From the NCBI RefSeq assembly GCF_002498065.1, contig NZ_DAFZ01000032.1:1-10929 (forward strand): a stretch of DNA of 10,929 bases. The letters are read 5' to 3'. Positions 1-6,405 of this stretch are shown piece after piece. Positions within the stretch are counted from its first letter, which is position 1, and every line of letters begins with the position of its first letter. The notes under the pieces are model-generated. The model made no database searches. It worked only from the letters and a program-made list of their open reading frames with translations, and was not told where the DNA came from. Source of the DNA: Methanoculleus sp. UBA208 (GTDB lineage Archaea > Halobacteriota > Methanomicrobia > Methanomicrobiales > Methanoculleaceae). The position numbers and the translations under genes were made by a program.

Positions 1-10
1 GACGTCCCGG

Positions 11-40
11 CAGGAACGGAGCCTGAGCACCGAAGGTGCG
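11..40 (-). repeat. Inverted copy of the intergenic repeat core
   Basis: The reverse complement of this stretch begins CGCACCTTCGGTGCTCA, identical over 17 nt to 205-221 in copy A, and continues with GCTCCG and near-identical flanking bases (about 25 of 28 match). Opposite orientation relative to copies A and B shows that the element is not just a tandem duplication. A long stem could form between 11-40 and 203-232. Confidence 0.65.
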
Positions 41-170
41 ATATCCAATGGAAAGCCGTTTCACCCTTCTCGCTCAGAATGCAGCTCAGATGGTAGATAC
101 CTGGGAAGTAAGGGCTCCAATTAGGGTATACCGAAGGTTCGGAGATCTTTTTGGGACGACCTCCCCCACT

Positions 171-227
171 CGAAGACCTCCGCTCTTCTCATGCTCTGAT
201 TCTTCGCACCTTCGGTGCTCACGCTCC
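171..227 (+). repeat. Intergenic direct repeat, copy A
   Basis: This 57-nt segment matches 266-323 with about nine differences. Its core contains GCACC-TTC-GGTGC (207-219), a 5-bp hairpin, followed by GCTCACGCTCCGG. The similarity resumes after an insertion/deletion at ACGAACCATCG (235-245 here, 345-355 in copy B). Function is unknown; it resembles a dispersed structured intergenic repeat rather than coding DNA. Confidence 0.7.
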
Positions 228-265
228 GGTTCTTACGAACCATCGCGCTACGAACCGTCGCACAG

Positions 266-323
266 CGAAGGCCTTCGGTCTTCTCAAACTCCGGTTCTTC
301 GCACCTGACGGTGCTCACGCTCC
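266..323 (+). repeat. Intergenic direct repeat, copy B
   Basis: Second copy of the 57-nt unit at 171-227, offset by 95 bp. It begins with the perfect palindrome CGAAGGCCTTCG (266-277). It carries the same GCACC...GGTGC stem (301-313), with TGAC in the loop instead of TTC. About 15 extra bases separate it from the shared ACGAACCATCG at 345-355. It lies immediately downstream of the UbiB-family stop codon, so it would sit in that gene's 3' untranslated region. Confidence 0.7.
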
Positions 324-356
324 TGCCCTCTGGCCAGTCGCGTAACGAACCATCGT

Positions 357-2006
357 TTACCGTCTTAACCCGCGGCTATACCTGAGGACGCGGTAGACCG
401 CATAAAACCCGACAAGCACCGCAACCACGTAGCCCGCGGTTGCGAGAATCGAGACGTACCCGGGGACGGGGAGATCCGCTATCCGGAGCACCAGCGACGA
501 ACCCACGACGATCGCGGCGACCACCAGCCCGACGATGATCTTGTCGCTCGTCCGGTCGATGACGCCGACGATCTCGTTGAGGTCACGGTTTTCAAGCTCG
601 AGCGTGACGGTGCCCTCCGAGAGAGTCTTTAAGGTCTCGTTCACGTTTCCGGGGATGGCAAGCAGACCCTCCGCGGCGTCGATCAGGGACCGCACCGCGC
701 CAGTCACGTTATCCGGAGATAACCGCTGCTGCGCGGCGATCTCCAGCAGGTACGGCCGGACTCTCTGGTCGAAGTTAAACGTCGGGTCCAGCCGGATGCC
801 GATGTCCATCACCATGACGATCACCTTCATCATCAGCATCAGGGTGGACGGCACCCGGATGTGGTACCTGCGAAGGGTGTCGGTCAGGCCCCGGATGGCG
901 ATTGCAAAGTTCACCCGCTCGAGTTTCATCTCCCGGTAGTCGAGCAAAACCAGGTAGAGGTCGTCTTTTACGGCGTCGAGGTCCGCCGGGCTGATGTGCA
1001 CGTCGAGCTTCCCGAGCGCCGCGATCACCCCGGCCACGTCCGTCCGGGTCATGGCGAGGAGGAGATCGACGAAGACCCGTCTTCTTTCCGGGCGGAGGAC
1101 GCCGACGATGCCGTAGTCGAGGAAGACGATCTCGCCCTGGTCCGTCACCAGGAGGTTGCCCGGGTGGGGGTCCCCGTGGAAGAACCCGTCGGAAAAGATC
1201 TGCTTAACGTAGGCGGAAAAACCGATGTCGGCGACCTCTTCGGGGAAGAGGCCGAGACTCCGGATGGCCTCCACGTCGTCGATCCGCACCCCCTCGACGT
1301 AGTCCATCGCAAGCAGGTGGGGACCGGAGAGGTTCCAGTGGATGGCGGGGATCTTCACGCACGGGACGTCCTCGAGGTTCCGCCTGAGGCGCTCCGCGTT
1401 CATCCCGTCCTGGGTAAAGTCCAGTTCGCGCCGGATCTGGGCCGAGAACTCGTCAACCATGCCCCGCAGGTTGTATACCCGCAGGTCAGGGAACATCGAC
1501 TCCACCCGTGTCACGAGCGACTGCAGGATCAGGAGATCGGTCTCGATCAGGTCGACGATTCCCGGGCGCTGCACCTTGAGGGCAATGACCCGGCCGTCTT
1601 TCGTCACGGCCCGGTGCACCTGCGAGAGGGAGGCCGCCGCGACCGGCTCCTCCTCGATGATAACGAAACACTCCTCGAGGTTTTTGCAGTATTTCATGAT
1701 CACCGGCCGGACGTCTTCATACGGAACAGGGGCAACCCGGTCCTGCAGCCTCTGCAGTTCCTCGATCAGTTCGGGCGGGAGGAGTTCACGGCGGGTGCTC
1801 ATGATCTGGCCGAACTTTATGTAGGTGGGCCCCAGTTCCTCGATAGCAAGCCGGATCCGCTCGTATACCGATCGTTTCTCTTCGGGGGGCTTGCGGAATA
1901 TCCGTAACCGCTCGCTCCCGGGAATGACCTCCTCGACGAGGATCCCGAAGCCGTACTTGACCAGCACATCCGCTATCTGGCGGTAGCGCCGGAGCCGGGT
2001 GACCAT
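357..2006 (-). CDS. AarF/UbiB-family (ABC1) protein kinase-like membrane protein
   Basis: The 549-aa product has the hallmarks of the ABC1/ADCK/UbiB family. These are KFGQ (residues 64-67, the KxGQ motif), the Ala-rich loop AAASLSQVH with the invariant Lys144 in ALKVQRPG, HGDPHPGN (277-284, catalytic loop) and DYGIVG (297-302, metal-binding). Two C-terminal hydrophobic helices (about 490-509 and 517-540) anchor it in the membrane. Known members have ATPase or atypical kinase activity and support coenzyme Q synthesis in bacteria and mitochondria. Methanogens of this type are not known to make ubiquinone, so the substrate here is unknown; a role in prenyl-lipid metabolism is only an inference. 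The ATG at 2006 is chosen because it is the first start after the MFS gene; its ribosome binding site is poor. It is last in the minus-strand series, 43 bp after the transporter gene. The gene is complete. Confidence 0.9.
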   Translation of the reverse strand: MVTRLRRYRQIADVLVKYGFGILVEEVIPGSERLRIFRKPPEEKRSVYERIRLAIEELGPTYIKFGQIMSTRRELLPPELIEELQRLQDRVAPVPYEDVRPVIMKYCKNLEECFVIIEEEPVAAASLSQVHRAVTKDGRVIALKVQRPGIVDLIETDLLILQSLVTRVESMFPDLRVYNLRGMVDEFSAQIRRELDFTQDGMNAERLRRNLEDVPCVKIPAIHWNLSGPHLLAMDYVEGVRIDDVEAIRSLGLFPEEVADIGFSAYVKQIFSDGFFHGDPHPGNLLVTDQGEIVFLDYGIVGVLRPERRRVFVDLLLAMTRTDVAGVIAALGKLDVHISPADLDAVKDDLYLVLLDYREMKLERVNFAIAIRGLTDTLRRYHIRVPSTLMLMMKVIVMVMDIGIRLDPTFNFDQRVRPYLLEIAAQQRLSPDNVTGAVRSLIDAAEGLLAIPGNVNETLKTLSEGTVTLELENRDLNEIVGVIDRTSDKIIVGLVVAAIVVGSSLVLRIADLPVPGYVSILATAGYVVAVLVGFYAVYRVLRYSRGLRR

Positions 2007-2028
2007 CGGCGATGAATCCGCACTCCCG

Positions 2029-2035
2029 ATACTTA
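2029..2035 (-). promoter_or_regulatory. Possible TATA box for the UbiB-family gene
   Basis: On the minus strand the 43-bp gap between the transporter and the UbiB-family gene reads TTAAGTAT, a TATA-like element centred about 26 nt before the ATG at 2006. That spacing would put the transcription start at or next to the start codon, giving a leaderless or nearly leaderless mRNA. This agrees with the lack of a good ribosome binding site. It could be chance, and the gene may instead be read through from the upstream operon. Confidence 0.35.
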
Positions 2036-2049
2036 AGGGATGGGGCGGA

Positions 2050-3219
2050 TCATCCCCGGGAGGAGGGGCGGCTACGTACGAGGGACTTCCAGGGATAGGG
2101 GACGAAGAGGAAGAGCGGCACGGCGAGGACGATCGCGAGCGGGATCGTTGCGAGGCCGAGCGTCAGCGTGGTCATATCGGCGATCCAGCCGGTGACCGAG
2201 ACCCCCATCCCGCCCACGCCGACCGCGAGCCCGAGCATCAGGCCGGAGACCAGCCCGACGTTGCCCGGGGCAATCTCGTGGGCCATGGCTACGGTGACGG
2301 CGAAGGTCGACCAGAGAATGAATCCGAAGATCATCAGCGCGGCGAGCGAGAGAATACCGCCGGACGTGAGGAATACGACGAACGGCGGGATGGCGGCAAC
2401 AAGCCCGACGAGCGTATACTCTTTGCGGCCGTAGCGGTCGGAGAGCACACCGCCGACCACCTGCCCCACGACCCCGGCGATGAGCGTGCCCGAGACCAGG
2501 ATATTCGCGGTCACGAGGTCGAACCCCCGCATGGTGAGGATGGTGGGAAGGAAGGCGACCGAGCCGAAGATCGCCCACGCCCGGAGGCCCGAGGCCGCGA
2601 CCAGGAGGCCGATCGCCCGGTAGGAGGGTTTGGCAGCAGGGCCGGGCATTTCCGGGACGGCGTCCCGGTCGGGAGCGGGCAGGATACGCCTGAGTACCAC
2701 CGCGATCGCGATGCCGGGGACGGCGAGGATAACAAGGCCCGGAAGGCCCATGAGGCCGACGGCTACACCCGCGCAGATGGGCCCGATCGCGTAGCCCAGG
2801 TTGCCGCCGATGACGAAGTAGGAGGTGATCCGGCCCCGGATTGAGTCCCTGGCCAGACGGCTGACGGTGCCGAGCGCGCTCGGGTGGAAGAAGGCGTGCC
2901 CCAGCGCCGCGACGGCGACGGATGCGAGGACGAGGAAGTAGTTGTCGAGCAGCCCGACGATGGATATGAAGATCGCGCTTATGGCCACGCTCGTGCCGAC
3001 GTGGACCGCAAATCCCCGGGTATCGAAGACCCAGCCGACGAGCGGCTGCACGAACGACGACGTGAGGTTGTAGACCGTGACGATCAGCCCGGCGAGGAAG
3101 AACGAGTAGCCCTGGTCCGCGATGAGGAGCGGGAGGATTGCAGGGAGAACAGGCGAGTAGAGGTCGGTGACCAGGTGGGCGGCGGAGAGCCCCCAGACCG
3201 GTTTGGTATCAACAGCCAC
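2050..3219 (-). CDS. MFS transporter, fosmidomycin-resistance (Fsr)-like
   Basis: This is a 389-aa polytopic membrane protein with about 12 hydrophobic segments. Major facilitator signatures are present: VGWVFDTRG in the loop after TM2, and GGVLSDRYGRKE in the corresponding loop of the second half. The segment FHPSALGTVSRLARDS followed by GGNLGYAIGP resembles the FHPE...VGGNxGxxxGP region of Fsr-type efflux proteins. Start: the open frame continues far upstream, inside the methyltransferase gene in another frame. The GTG at 3219 gives a normal N-terminus (VAVDTKPVWGLSAAHLVTDL), is preceded by AGAGGATC, and lies 5 bp after the methyltransferase stop. It probably exports a small molecule. The drug phenotype of the bacterial family should not be assumed, since archaea use the mevalonate route and lack fosmidomycin's target. 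Confidence 0.85.
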   Translation of the reverse strand: MAVDTKPVWGLSAAHLVTDLYSPVLPAILPLLIADQGYSFFLAGLIVTVYNLTSSFVQPLVGWVFDTRGFAVHVGTSVAISAIFISIVGLLDNYFLVLASVAVAALGHAFFHPSALGTVSRLARDSIRGRITSYFVIGGNLGYAIGPICAGVAVGLMGLPGLVILAVPGIAIAVVLRRILPAPDRDAVPEMPGPAAKPSYRAIGLLVAASGLRAWAIFGSVAFLPTILTMRGFDLVTANILVSGTLIAGVVGQVVGGVLSDRYGRKEYTLVGLVAAIPPFVVFLTSGGILSLAALMIFGFILWSTFAVTVAMAHEIAPGNVGLVSGLMLGLAVGVGGMGVSVTGWIADMTTLTLGLATIPLAIVLAVPLFLFVPYPWKSLVRSRPSSRG

Positions 3220-3224
3220 GATTG

Positions 3225-3836
3225 TCAGATCCTCTTTAAGCGTATGACCTCGACCGTGATATCTACTCGGTCTTTGCGGTGATGCGCAAACGTCCGCCGC
3301 ATCGGAAACGCGCACCGGATCACCTCCTCGATCGTTGCCCGGCCATCCGTGTAGGCGGCGACGAACGGGGTCGAGCCCTCGTTGAAGATGCCGTAGACAA
3401 CGCCCGCGAGTTCGAGCGCCAGATCGATGAACGGCCGGTCGGCGTGCGCCTTCTGCGCCCCGAACGGCGGGTTCATCACGACGGTGTCGCAGGCGAGGCT
3501 TGAGCGGTCGAGATCGGGGTCCCGGATGTCGGCGACCAGGAACTCGACGGTGACGCCGAGTGCCTCTGCATTCCGCCGGGCGACGGCTATCGCGGCCGGG
3601 TCGATGTCCAGCCCGGTCACGGCCGATGCCCCGAGGAGGGCGGCGCCGCATGCAAGGACCCCCGTCCCGCACCCGAGGTCGCAGACCCGCTGCCCCCCGA
3701 TCGCCCCCTGCATCGCGGCATGGTGGAGGAGGCGGGCCGCCACCGGCGCCGGGGTCTGGTACTGCTCGAGCCGGGCCGTCGGCCGCTCGAAGCCCTCCAG
3801 GCGTTCGAGCCGCATCTCAAGCTGCCGCAGGTTCAT
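3225..3836 (-). CDS. METTL5-family RNA N6-adenine methyltransferase
   Basis: A 203-aa class I SAM-dependent methyltransferase. The SAM-binding motif DLGCGTG lies at residues 53-59, the acidic end of beta-2 is in GLDIDP, and the catalytic NPPF motif is at 122-125. NPPF with a short, single-domain layout and an N-terminal QYQTP segment (residues 25-29) fits the METTL5 group. Human METTL5 makes m6A in 18S rRNA, so an rRNA adenine target is likely for this archaeal relative but is not shown here. The KKDR/HHRKDRVDI tail near the C-terminus is basic and could contact RNA. Its ATG overlaps the dph2 stop in ATGA (3833-3836), pointing to translational coupling; no separate ribosome binding site is evident. 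Another N6-adenine RNA or protein-glutamine target is possible, because NPPF also occurs in those enzymes. Confidence 0.85.
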   Translation of the reverse strand: MNLRQLEMRLERLEGFERPTARLEQYQTPAPVAARLLHHAAMQGAIGGQRVCDLGCGTGVLACGAALLGASAVTGLDIDPAAIAVARRNAEALGVTVEFLVADIRDPDLDRSSLACDTVVMNPPFGAQKAHADRPFIDLALELAGVVYGIFNEGSTPFVAAYTDGRATIEEVIRCAFPMRRTFAHHRKDRVDITVEVIRLKRI

Positions 3837-4780
3837 GGTGCAAGGTACTCGTCGATGGCGTAGTCGTCCCAGGCCCGGGCCCCGCAGAGGATCTCGAACT
3901 CCGGCGGGGTCAGCACCGGGACGGGGAACCGGATCTGGTCGTCGTAGGCGAGCCGGGGGCAGGCGGTGTTCACGTAGGCCCCAAACCCGAGGTCGAGCAT
4001 CTCGGCAGGCGAGACTTCGCGCATCGCGACGAGGAAGGCTCTATCCGAGAGGGCGACGAGCCGCCTGGCGAGGTCCATCCGCTGCTGCCCGCTCTTCGTG
4101 CTGACGATGATCCCGAAGCTCGCGGCATCCCGGGCCTTCTCCATCACCGCGGCGCGGCGGCGGACCAGGCGGTCGGCATCCACCTCCTGCGCCTCGCGGG
4201 TGTAGGGGTCGAGCGCCACCACCCTTGAGCGGGTGGCGAGCCGGATGCCGATGGGGTGGAAGACCCCCGTCCCGACGAAGAGGATCTCATCCGCCCCCGT
4301 TGCCCGTGCGGCGGCGAAGTTGCACCCGAGCACCTGCCCAGGAGTCGGCGTGCGCTGATCACCGGGAGCGACGACCGCCTCGATGCCGTGCTCGCGGAGG
4401 AACGCCGTCATCGCGCCGAGCAGGTGAACGTGCTGGACGGTGGTGACGAGGCCGATGCGGCGGGCGGTAAGGAGATGAAGGGCCTTTTCAAGCGCGTTTA
4501 CGTCGAAGTCAAAGCGGACCGGCTCGTAGATTACTTCCGGGCGCTCCTCGACAGGTGCGTGGCCGAAGTGCACCAGGACATCGGCATACGCGAGCGCATC
4601 GAGCGCGAGGTCGCAGCCCCCGTAGCAGGGGTCGCCGCTGACGATTACCTCAAACCCCGCGTCGCGGAGGGCGGCGGCCGTCCCCGGAGCCTGCCGGGCG
4701 AGGCCGGCGGGGAACTGGAGGGCGACGTTCCGCACTCCGCGCTCGCGGAGCTTCTCGATAAGGTCAGAGACAGGTATCAA
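3833..4780 (-). CDS. dph2: Diphthamide biosynthesis enzyme Dph2 (3-amino-3-carboxypropyltransferase)
   Basis: Dph2 catalyses the first step of diphthamide synthesis: a radical 3-amino-3-carboxypropyl transfer from SAM to a histidine of elongation factor 2. Archaeal Dph2 binds one [4Fe-4S] cluster through three cysteines, one per repeated domain. Here they are Cys52 (GDPCYGG), Cys153 (GCNF) and Cys274 (NTACPRLAYDD). The length of 315 aa is near that of archaeal homologues. Start: the open frame extends upstream into hpt, but the TTG at 4780 has AGGTG seven bases before it and gives MIPVSDLIEKLRERG, a sensible N-terminus. GTG at 4786 is the alternative, only two residues longer. It overlaps hpt by 17 bp and the methyltransferase gene by 4 bp. 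Pairing with an rRNA methyltransferase gives two neighbouring genes that modify the translation machinery. Confidence 0.92.
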   Translation of the reverse strand: MIPVSDLIEKLRERGVRNVALQFPAGLARQAPGTAAALRDAGFEVIVSGDPCYGGCDLALDALAYADVLVHFGHAPVEERPEVIYEPVRFDFDVNALEKALHLLTARRIGLVTTVQHVHLLGAMTAFLREHGIEAVVAPGDQRTPTPGQVLGCNFAAARATGADEILFVGTGVFHPIGIRLATRSRVVALDPYTREAQEVDADRLVRRRAAVMEKARDAASFGIIVSTKSGQQRMDLARRLVALSDRAFLVAMREVSPAEMLDLGFGAYVNTACPRLAYDDQIRFPVPVLTPPEFEILCGARAWDDYAIDEYLAP

Positions 4781-5315
4781 CGACACGCACCTGCGTCTCG
4801 GAGACCTCGATCCTGACCAGGGTCTTGAGCGGGCGGCCGATATCTTCGTCACCGCGGGAGATGACCACGCAGATGTCGGCGATCTCGGCACCCACCTGTT
4901 CGATGGCGCTGATGAGGGCGCGGAGCGTCCCCCCGGTGCTGCAGACGTCGTCGATGATCACGACCCGGTCGCCCGCGGCGACGCCGTTTAAGTAGAGTTC
5001 TCCCTTCGAATAGCCCGTGGTCTGGTGCACCGCGACCTCCCCGGGGAGATCGTAGGAGCGCTTCCTGACGACCACCAGCGGGATGTCGGTCATCATGGAG
5101 AAGGCGACACCGATGTGGATGCCCATCGCCTCGCAGACGACGATCTTGTCGACGCCCTCAAGGTCGAGAATCCGCACCATGGCACAACCGATCTCGCGAA
5201 GGAGCGCGGGCTCGAGAAGCGGCACCCCGTCGGTGATCGGGTTGATGAAGTAGTTGTACTCTCCCCGCTTCATGACCGGGGAGGTTTCCAGCGAATGAAT
5301 CAACCGTTCAAGCAT
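4764..5315 (-). CDS. hpt: Hypoxanthine/guanine phosphoribosyltransferase (archaeal Hpt)
   Basis: Purine salvage enzyme that converts hypoxanthine (and probably guanine) plus PRPP to the nucleotide and pyrophosphate in the cytoplasm. The 183-aa sequence has the type I phosphoribosyltransferase PRPP loop VVIIDDVCSTGGT, with the acidic pair at Asp122/Asp123. It also has the RKRSYDLPGE and QTTGYSKGELYLNG segments typical of the archaeal Apt/Hpt group. The ATG at 5315 gives MLERLIHSLE and has AGTGAT a few bases upstream; a GTG at 5324 in frame would add three residues. It overlaps the mfnA end by 8 bp and dph2 by 17 bp. Adenine specificity cannot be excluded from the sequence alone, because this group has been annotated both as APRT-like and as HPRT. 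Confidence 0.9.
   Translation of the reverse strand: MLERLIHSLETSPVMKRGEYNYFINPITDGVPLLEPALLREIGCAMVRILDLEGVDKIVVCEAMGIHIGVAFSMMTDIPLVVVRKRSYDLPGEVAVHQTTGYSKGELYLNGVAAGDRVVIIDDVCSTGGTLRALISAIEQVGAEIADICVVISRGDEDIGRPLKTLVRIEVSETQVRVVDTCL
4784..4792 (-). promoter_or_regulatory. Ribosome binding site deciding the dph2 start
   Basis: Minus-strand bases CAGGTGCGTG inside the 3' end of hpt include AGGTG, a match to the archaeal anti-Shine-Dalgarno consensus. It lies about seven bases before the TTG at 4780 but too close to the GTG at 4786. This favours the uncommon TTG start. Confidence 0.45.
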
Positions 5316-6405
5316 TTGTATCACTCATATCGTTCAGGAACTGCTCGATCACGTCGCGGGTGACGTGAGACATGCAGACGATCCGCATGTGCCCGTTCCG
5401 GGTCGTCGAGACCCGCCAGCCGGCTGGCGCGCGGTCGCAGGAGAACGTCGCCACGTTGACGTCCGGGGTCACCGCTCGCGGGTAGCCGAGCGTCTCCATC
5501 CCCTCGATCAGCCTTCGAGCGTTCTCCATGCATCCGGCGACCACAGCCCGCATGCCGTCCATCCCCAGGTACTCGAGGACCGCAACGGCCGCGGCCACCG
5601 ACGCCCCGGGCCGGGTGCCGGCGAGGGTGCACTCCCGCTTCACCGTCAGGTAAGGGGTATCGACGTTGAGACTCGAGAAGCACGCCGGGTTCCGAACGAG
5701 GAGGCAGCCTGCCGGGATGGTGCTCATCCCCATCTTGTGGGGGTCGACGGAGACGGAGTCGACGCCGGGGAGCCGGAAGTCGAACGGGATGGGGCGGTCG
5801 AGGAACGGGACCACCATCCCGCCGAACGCGGCGTCGACGTGAAGGAAGACATCCCGGTCTTCGGCAACCTCGGAGAGGCGAACGATGGGGTCGACCATGC
5901 CGTACTCCGTCGTCCCGACGACACCGACGATTGCGACCGTGCTTTTGTCCACGAGACCGTCGAGTGCCTCCGTGTCCATCCGAAACTCGCCATCGAGCGG
6001 AACTGTCCGCATCTCAAGCCCCAGGATGTCGCAGGCCTTCTGGAACGAGAAGTGGCTCGACGCCGGGACCACCACGTTCGGGGACTTCACCGGTTTCTGC
6101 TTCTTTGCGATCCGGAACGCCTGGATGTTCGACTCGGTTCCGCCGCTTGTTGCGTATCCCCCGGCGTCCGGGAGGTGCATCAGCGTACCGAGCCGCTCGA
6201 CGAGGAGCTCCTCGAGCGCGGCCGTCCCGGGGAAGAGCCCGGGGTCGCCGAGGTTGGTCTCGAGGAACATCGCATGCGCCCGTGCCGCGACCGGGTGGGG
6301 CGGCGTGCACATCGAACTCAGGATATTCCGGTAACCGATGTCCTCCCGCCGTTTTGACGAAAGGAAGGAGAAAAGATCTTCCTCAGGGCATCCAACTTCA
6401 CGCAT
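5308..6405 (-). CDS. mfnA: L-tyrosine/L-aspartate decarboxylase MfnA
   Basis: PLP-dependent group II decarboxylase. In methanogens MfnA makes tyramine from tyrosine for methanofuran, and it can make beta-alanine from aspartate for coenzyme A. The 365-aa sequence shows SGGTESN (substrate/phosphate region), HVDAAFGG (the Asp that pairs with the PLP pyridine nitrogen) and DPHKMGMS with the Schiff-base Lys224. Three in-frame starts are close together: TTG 6423, ATG 6420 and ATG 6405. ATG 6405 is chosen because it gives MREVGCPEEDLFSFL, and because GGCGAGAAG precedes it while only an anti-like CCTCC precedes 6420. The start overlaps the ppsA stop by 8 bp. The gene is complete and intact. Whether it prefers tyrosine or aspartate cannot be read from the sequence. 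Confidence 0.92.
   Translation of the reverse strand: MREVGCPEEDLFSFLSSKRREDIGYRNILSSMCTPPHPVAARAHAMFLETNLGDPGLFPGTAALEELLVERLGTLMHLPDAGGYATSGGTESNIQAFRIAKKQKPVKSPNVVVPASSHFSFQKACDILGLEMRTVPLDGEFRMDTEALDGLVDKSTVAIVGVVGTTEYGMVDPIVRLSEVAEDRDVFLHVDAAFGGMVVPFLDRPIPFDFRLPGVDSVSVDPHKMGMSTIPAGCLLVRNPACFSSLNVDTPYLTVKRECTLAGTRPGASVAAAVAVLEYLGMDGMRAVVAGCMENARRLIEGMETLGYPRAVTPDVNVATFSCDRAPAGWRVSTTRNGHMRIVCMSHVTRDVIEQFLNDMSDTNA

Larger units (their letters stand above)
1..356. other. Gene-free intergenic region with degenerate structured repeats
   Basis: No convincing gene is present. The short open frames here overlap one another on both strands, have unusual Arg/Ser/Pro/Phe-rich compositions, and follow the repeat pattern rather than any protein family. 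The region lies downstream of the UbiB-family gene, which ends at 357. It contains an imperfect direct duplication (171-227 and 266-323), an inverted copy of its core (11-40), three copies of ACGAACC(A/G)TCG (235-245, 250-260, 345-355) and a perfect 12-nt palindrome CGAAGGCCTTCG (266-277). A small CCGAAGGTTCGG hairpin at 131-142 is followed by five T at 148-152. Annotated hypothetical proteins in such a stretch would most likely be spurious. Confidence 0.75.

Noticed and set aside
36..345. Short open frames on both strands in the left intergenic region that could be called hypothetical proteins
   Set aside because: They overlap each other on both strands, follow the DNA repeat units, have no recognisable motif, and occur in DNA better explained as structured repeats.
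861..1907. Long plus-strand open frame opposite the UbiB-family gene
   Set aside because: Antisense shadow in GC-rich DNA; the minus-strand frame carries the full set of conserved family motifs.
3220..3672. N-terminal extension of the MFS transporter frame into the methyltransferase gene
   Set aside because: The extra residues are Arg/Pro-rich and unlike a membrane protein, they lie in a different frame of a clear gene, and a good GTG start exists at 3219.
4787..4891. N-terminal extension of Dph2 inside hpt
   Set aside because: The extra residues are low-complexity Ser/Arg/Pro and have no counterpart in Dph2; TTG 4780 or GTG 4786 gives the proper N-terminus.
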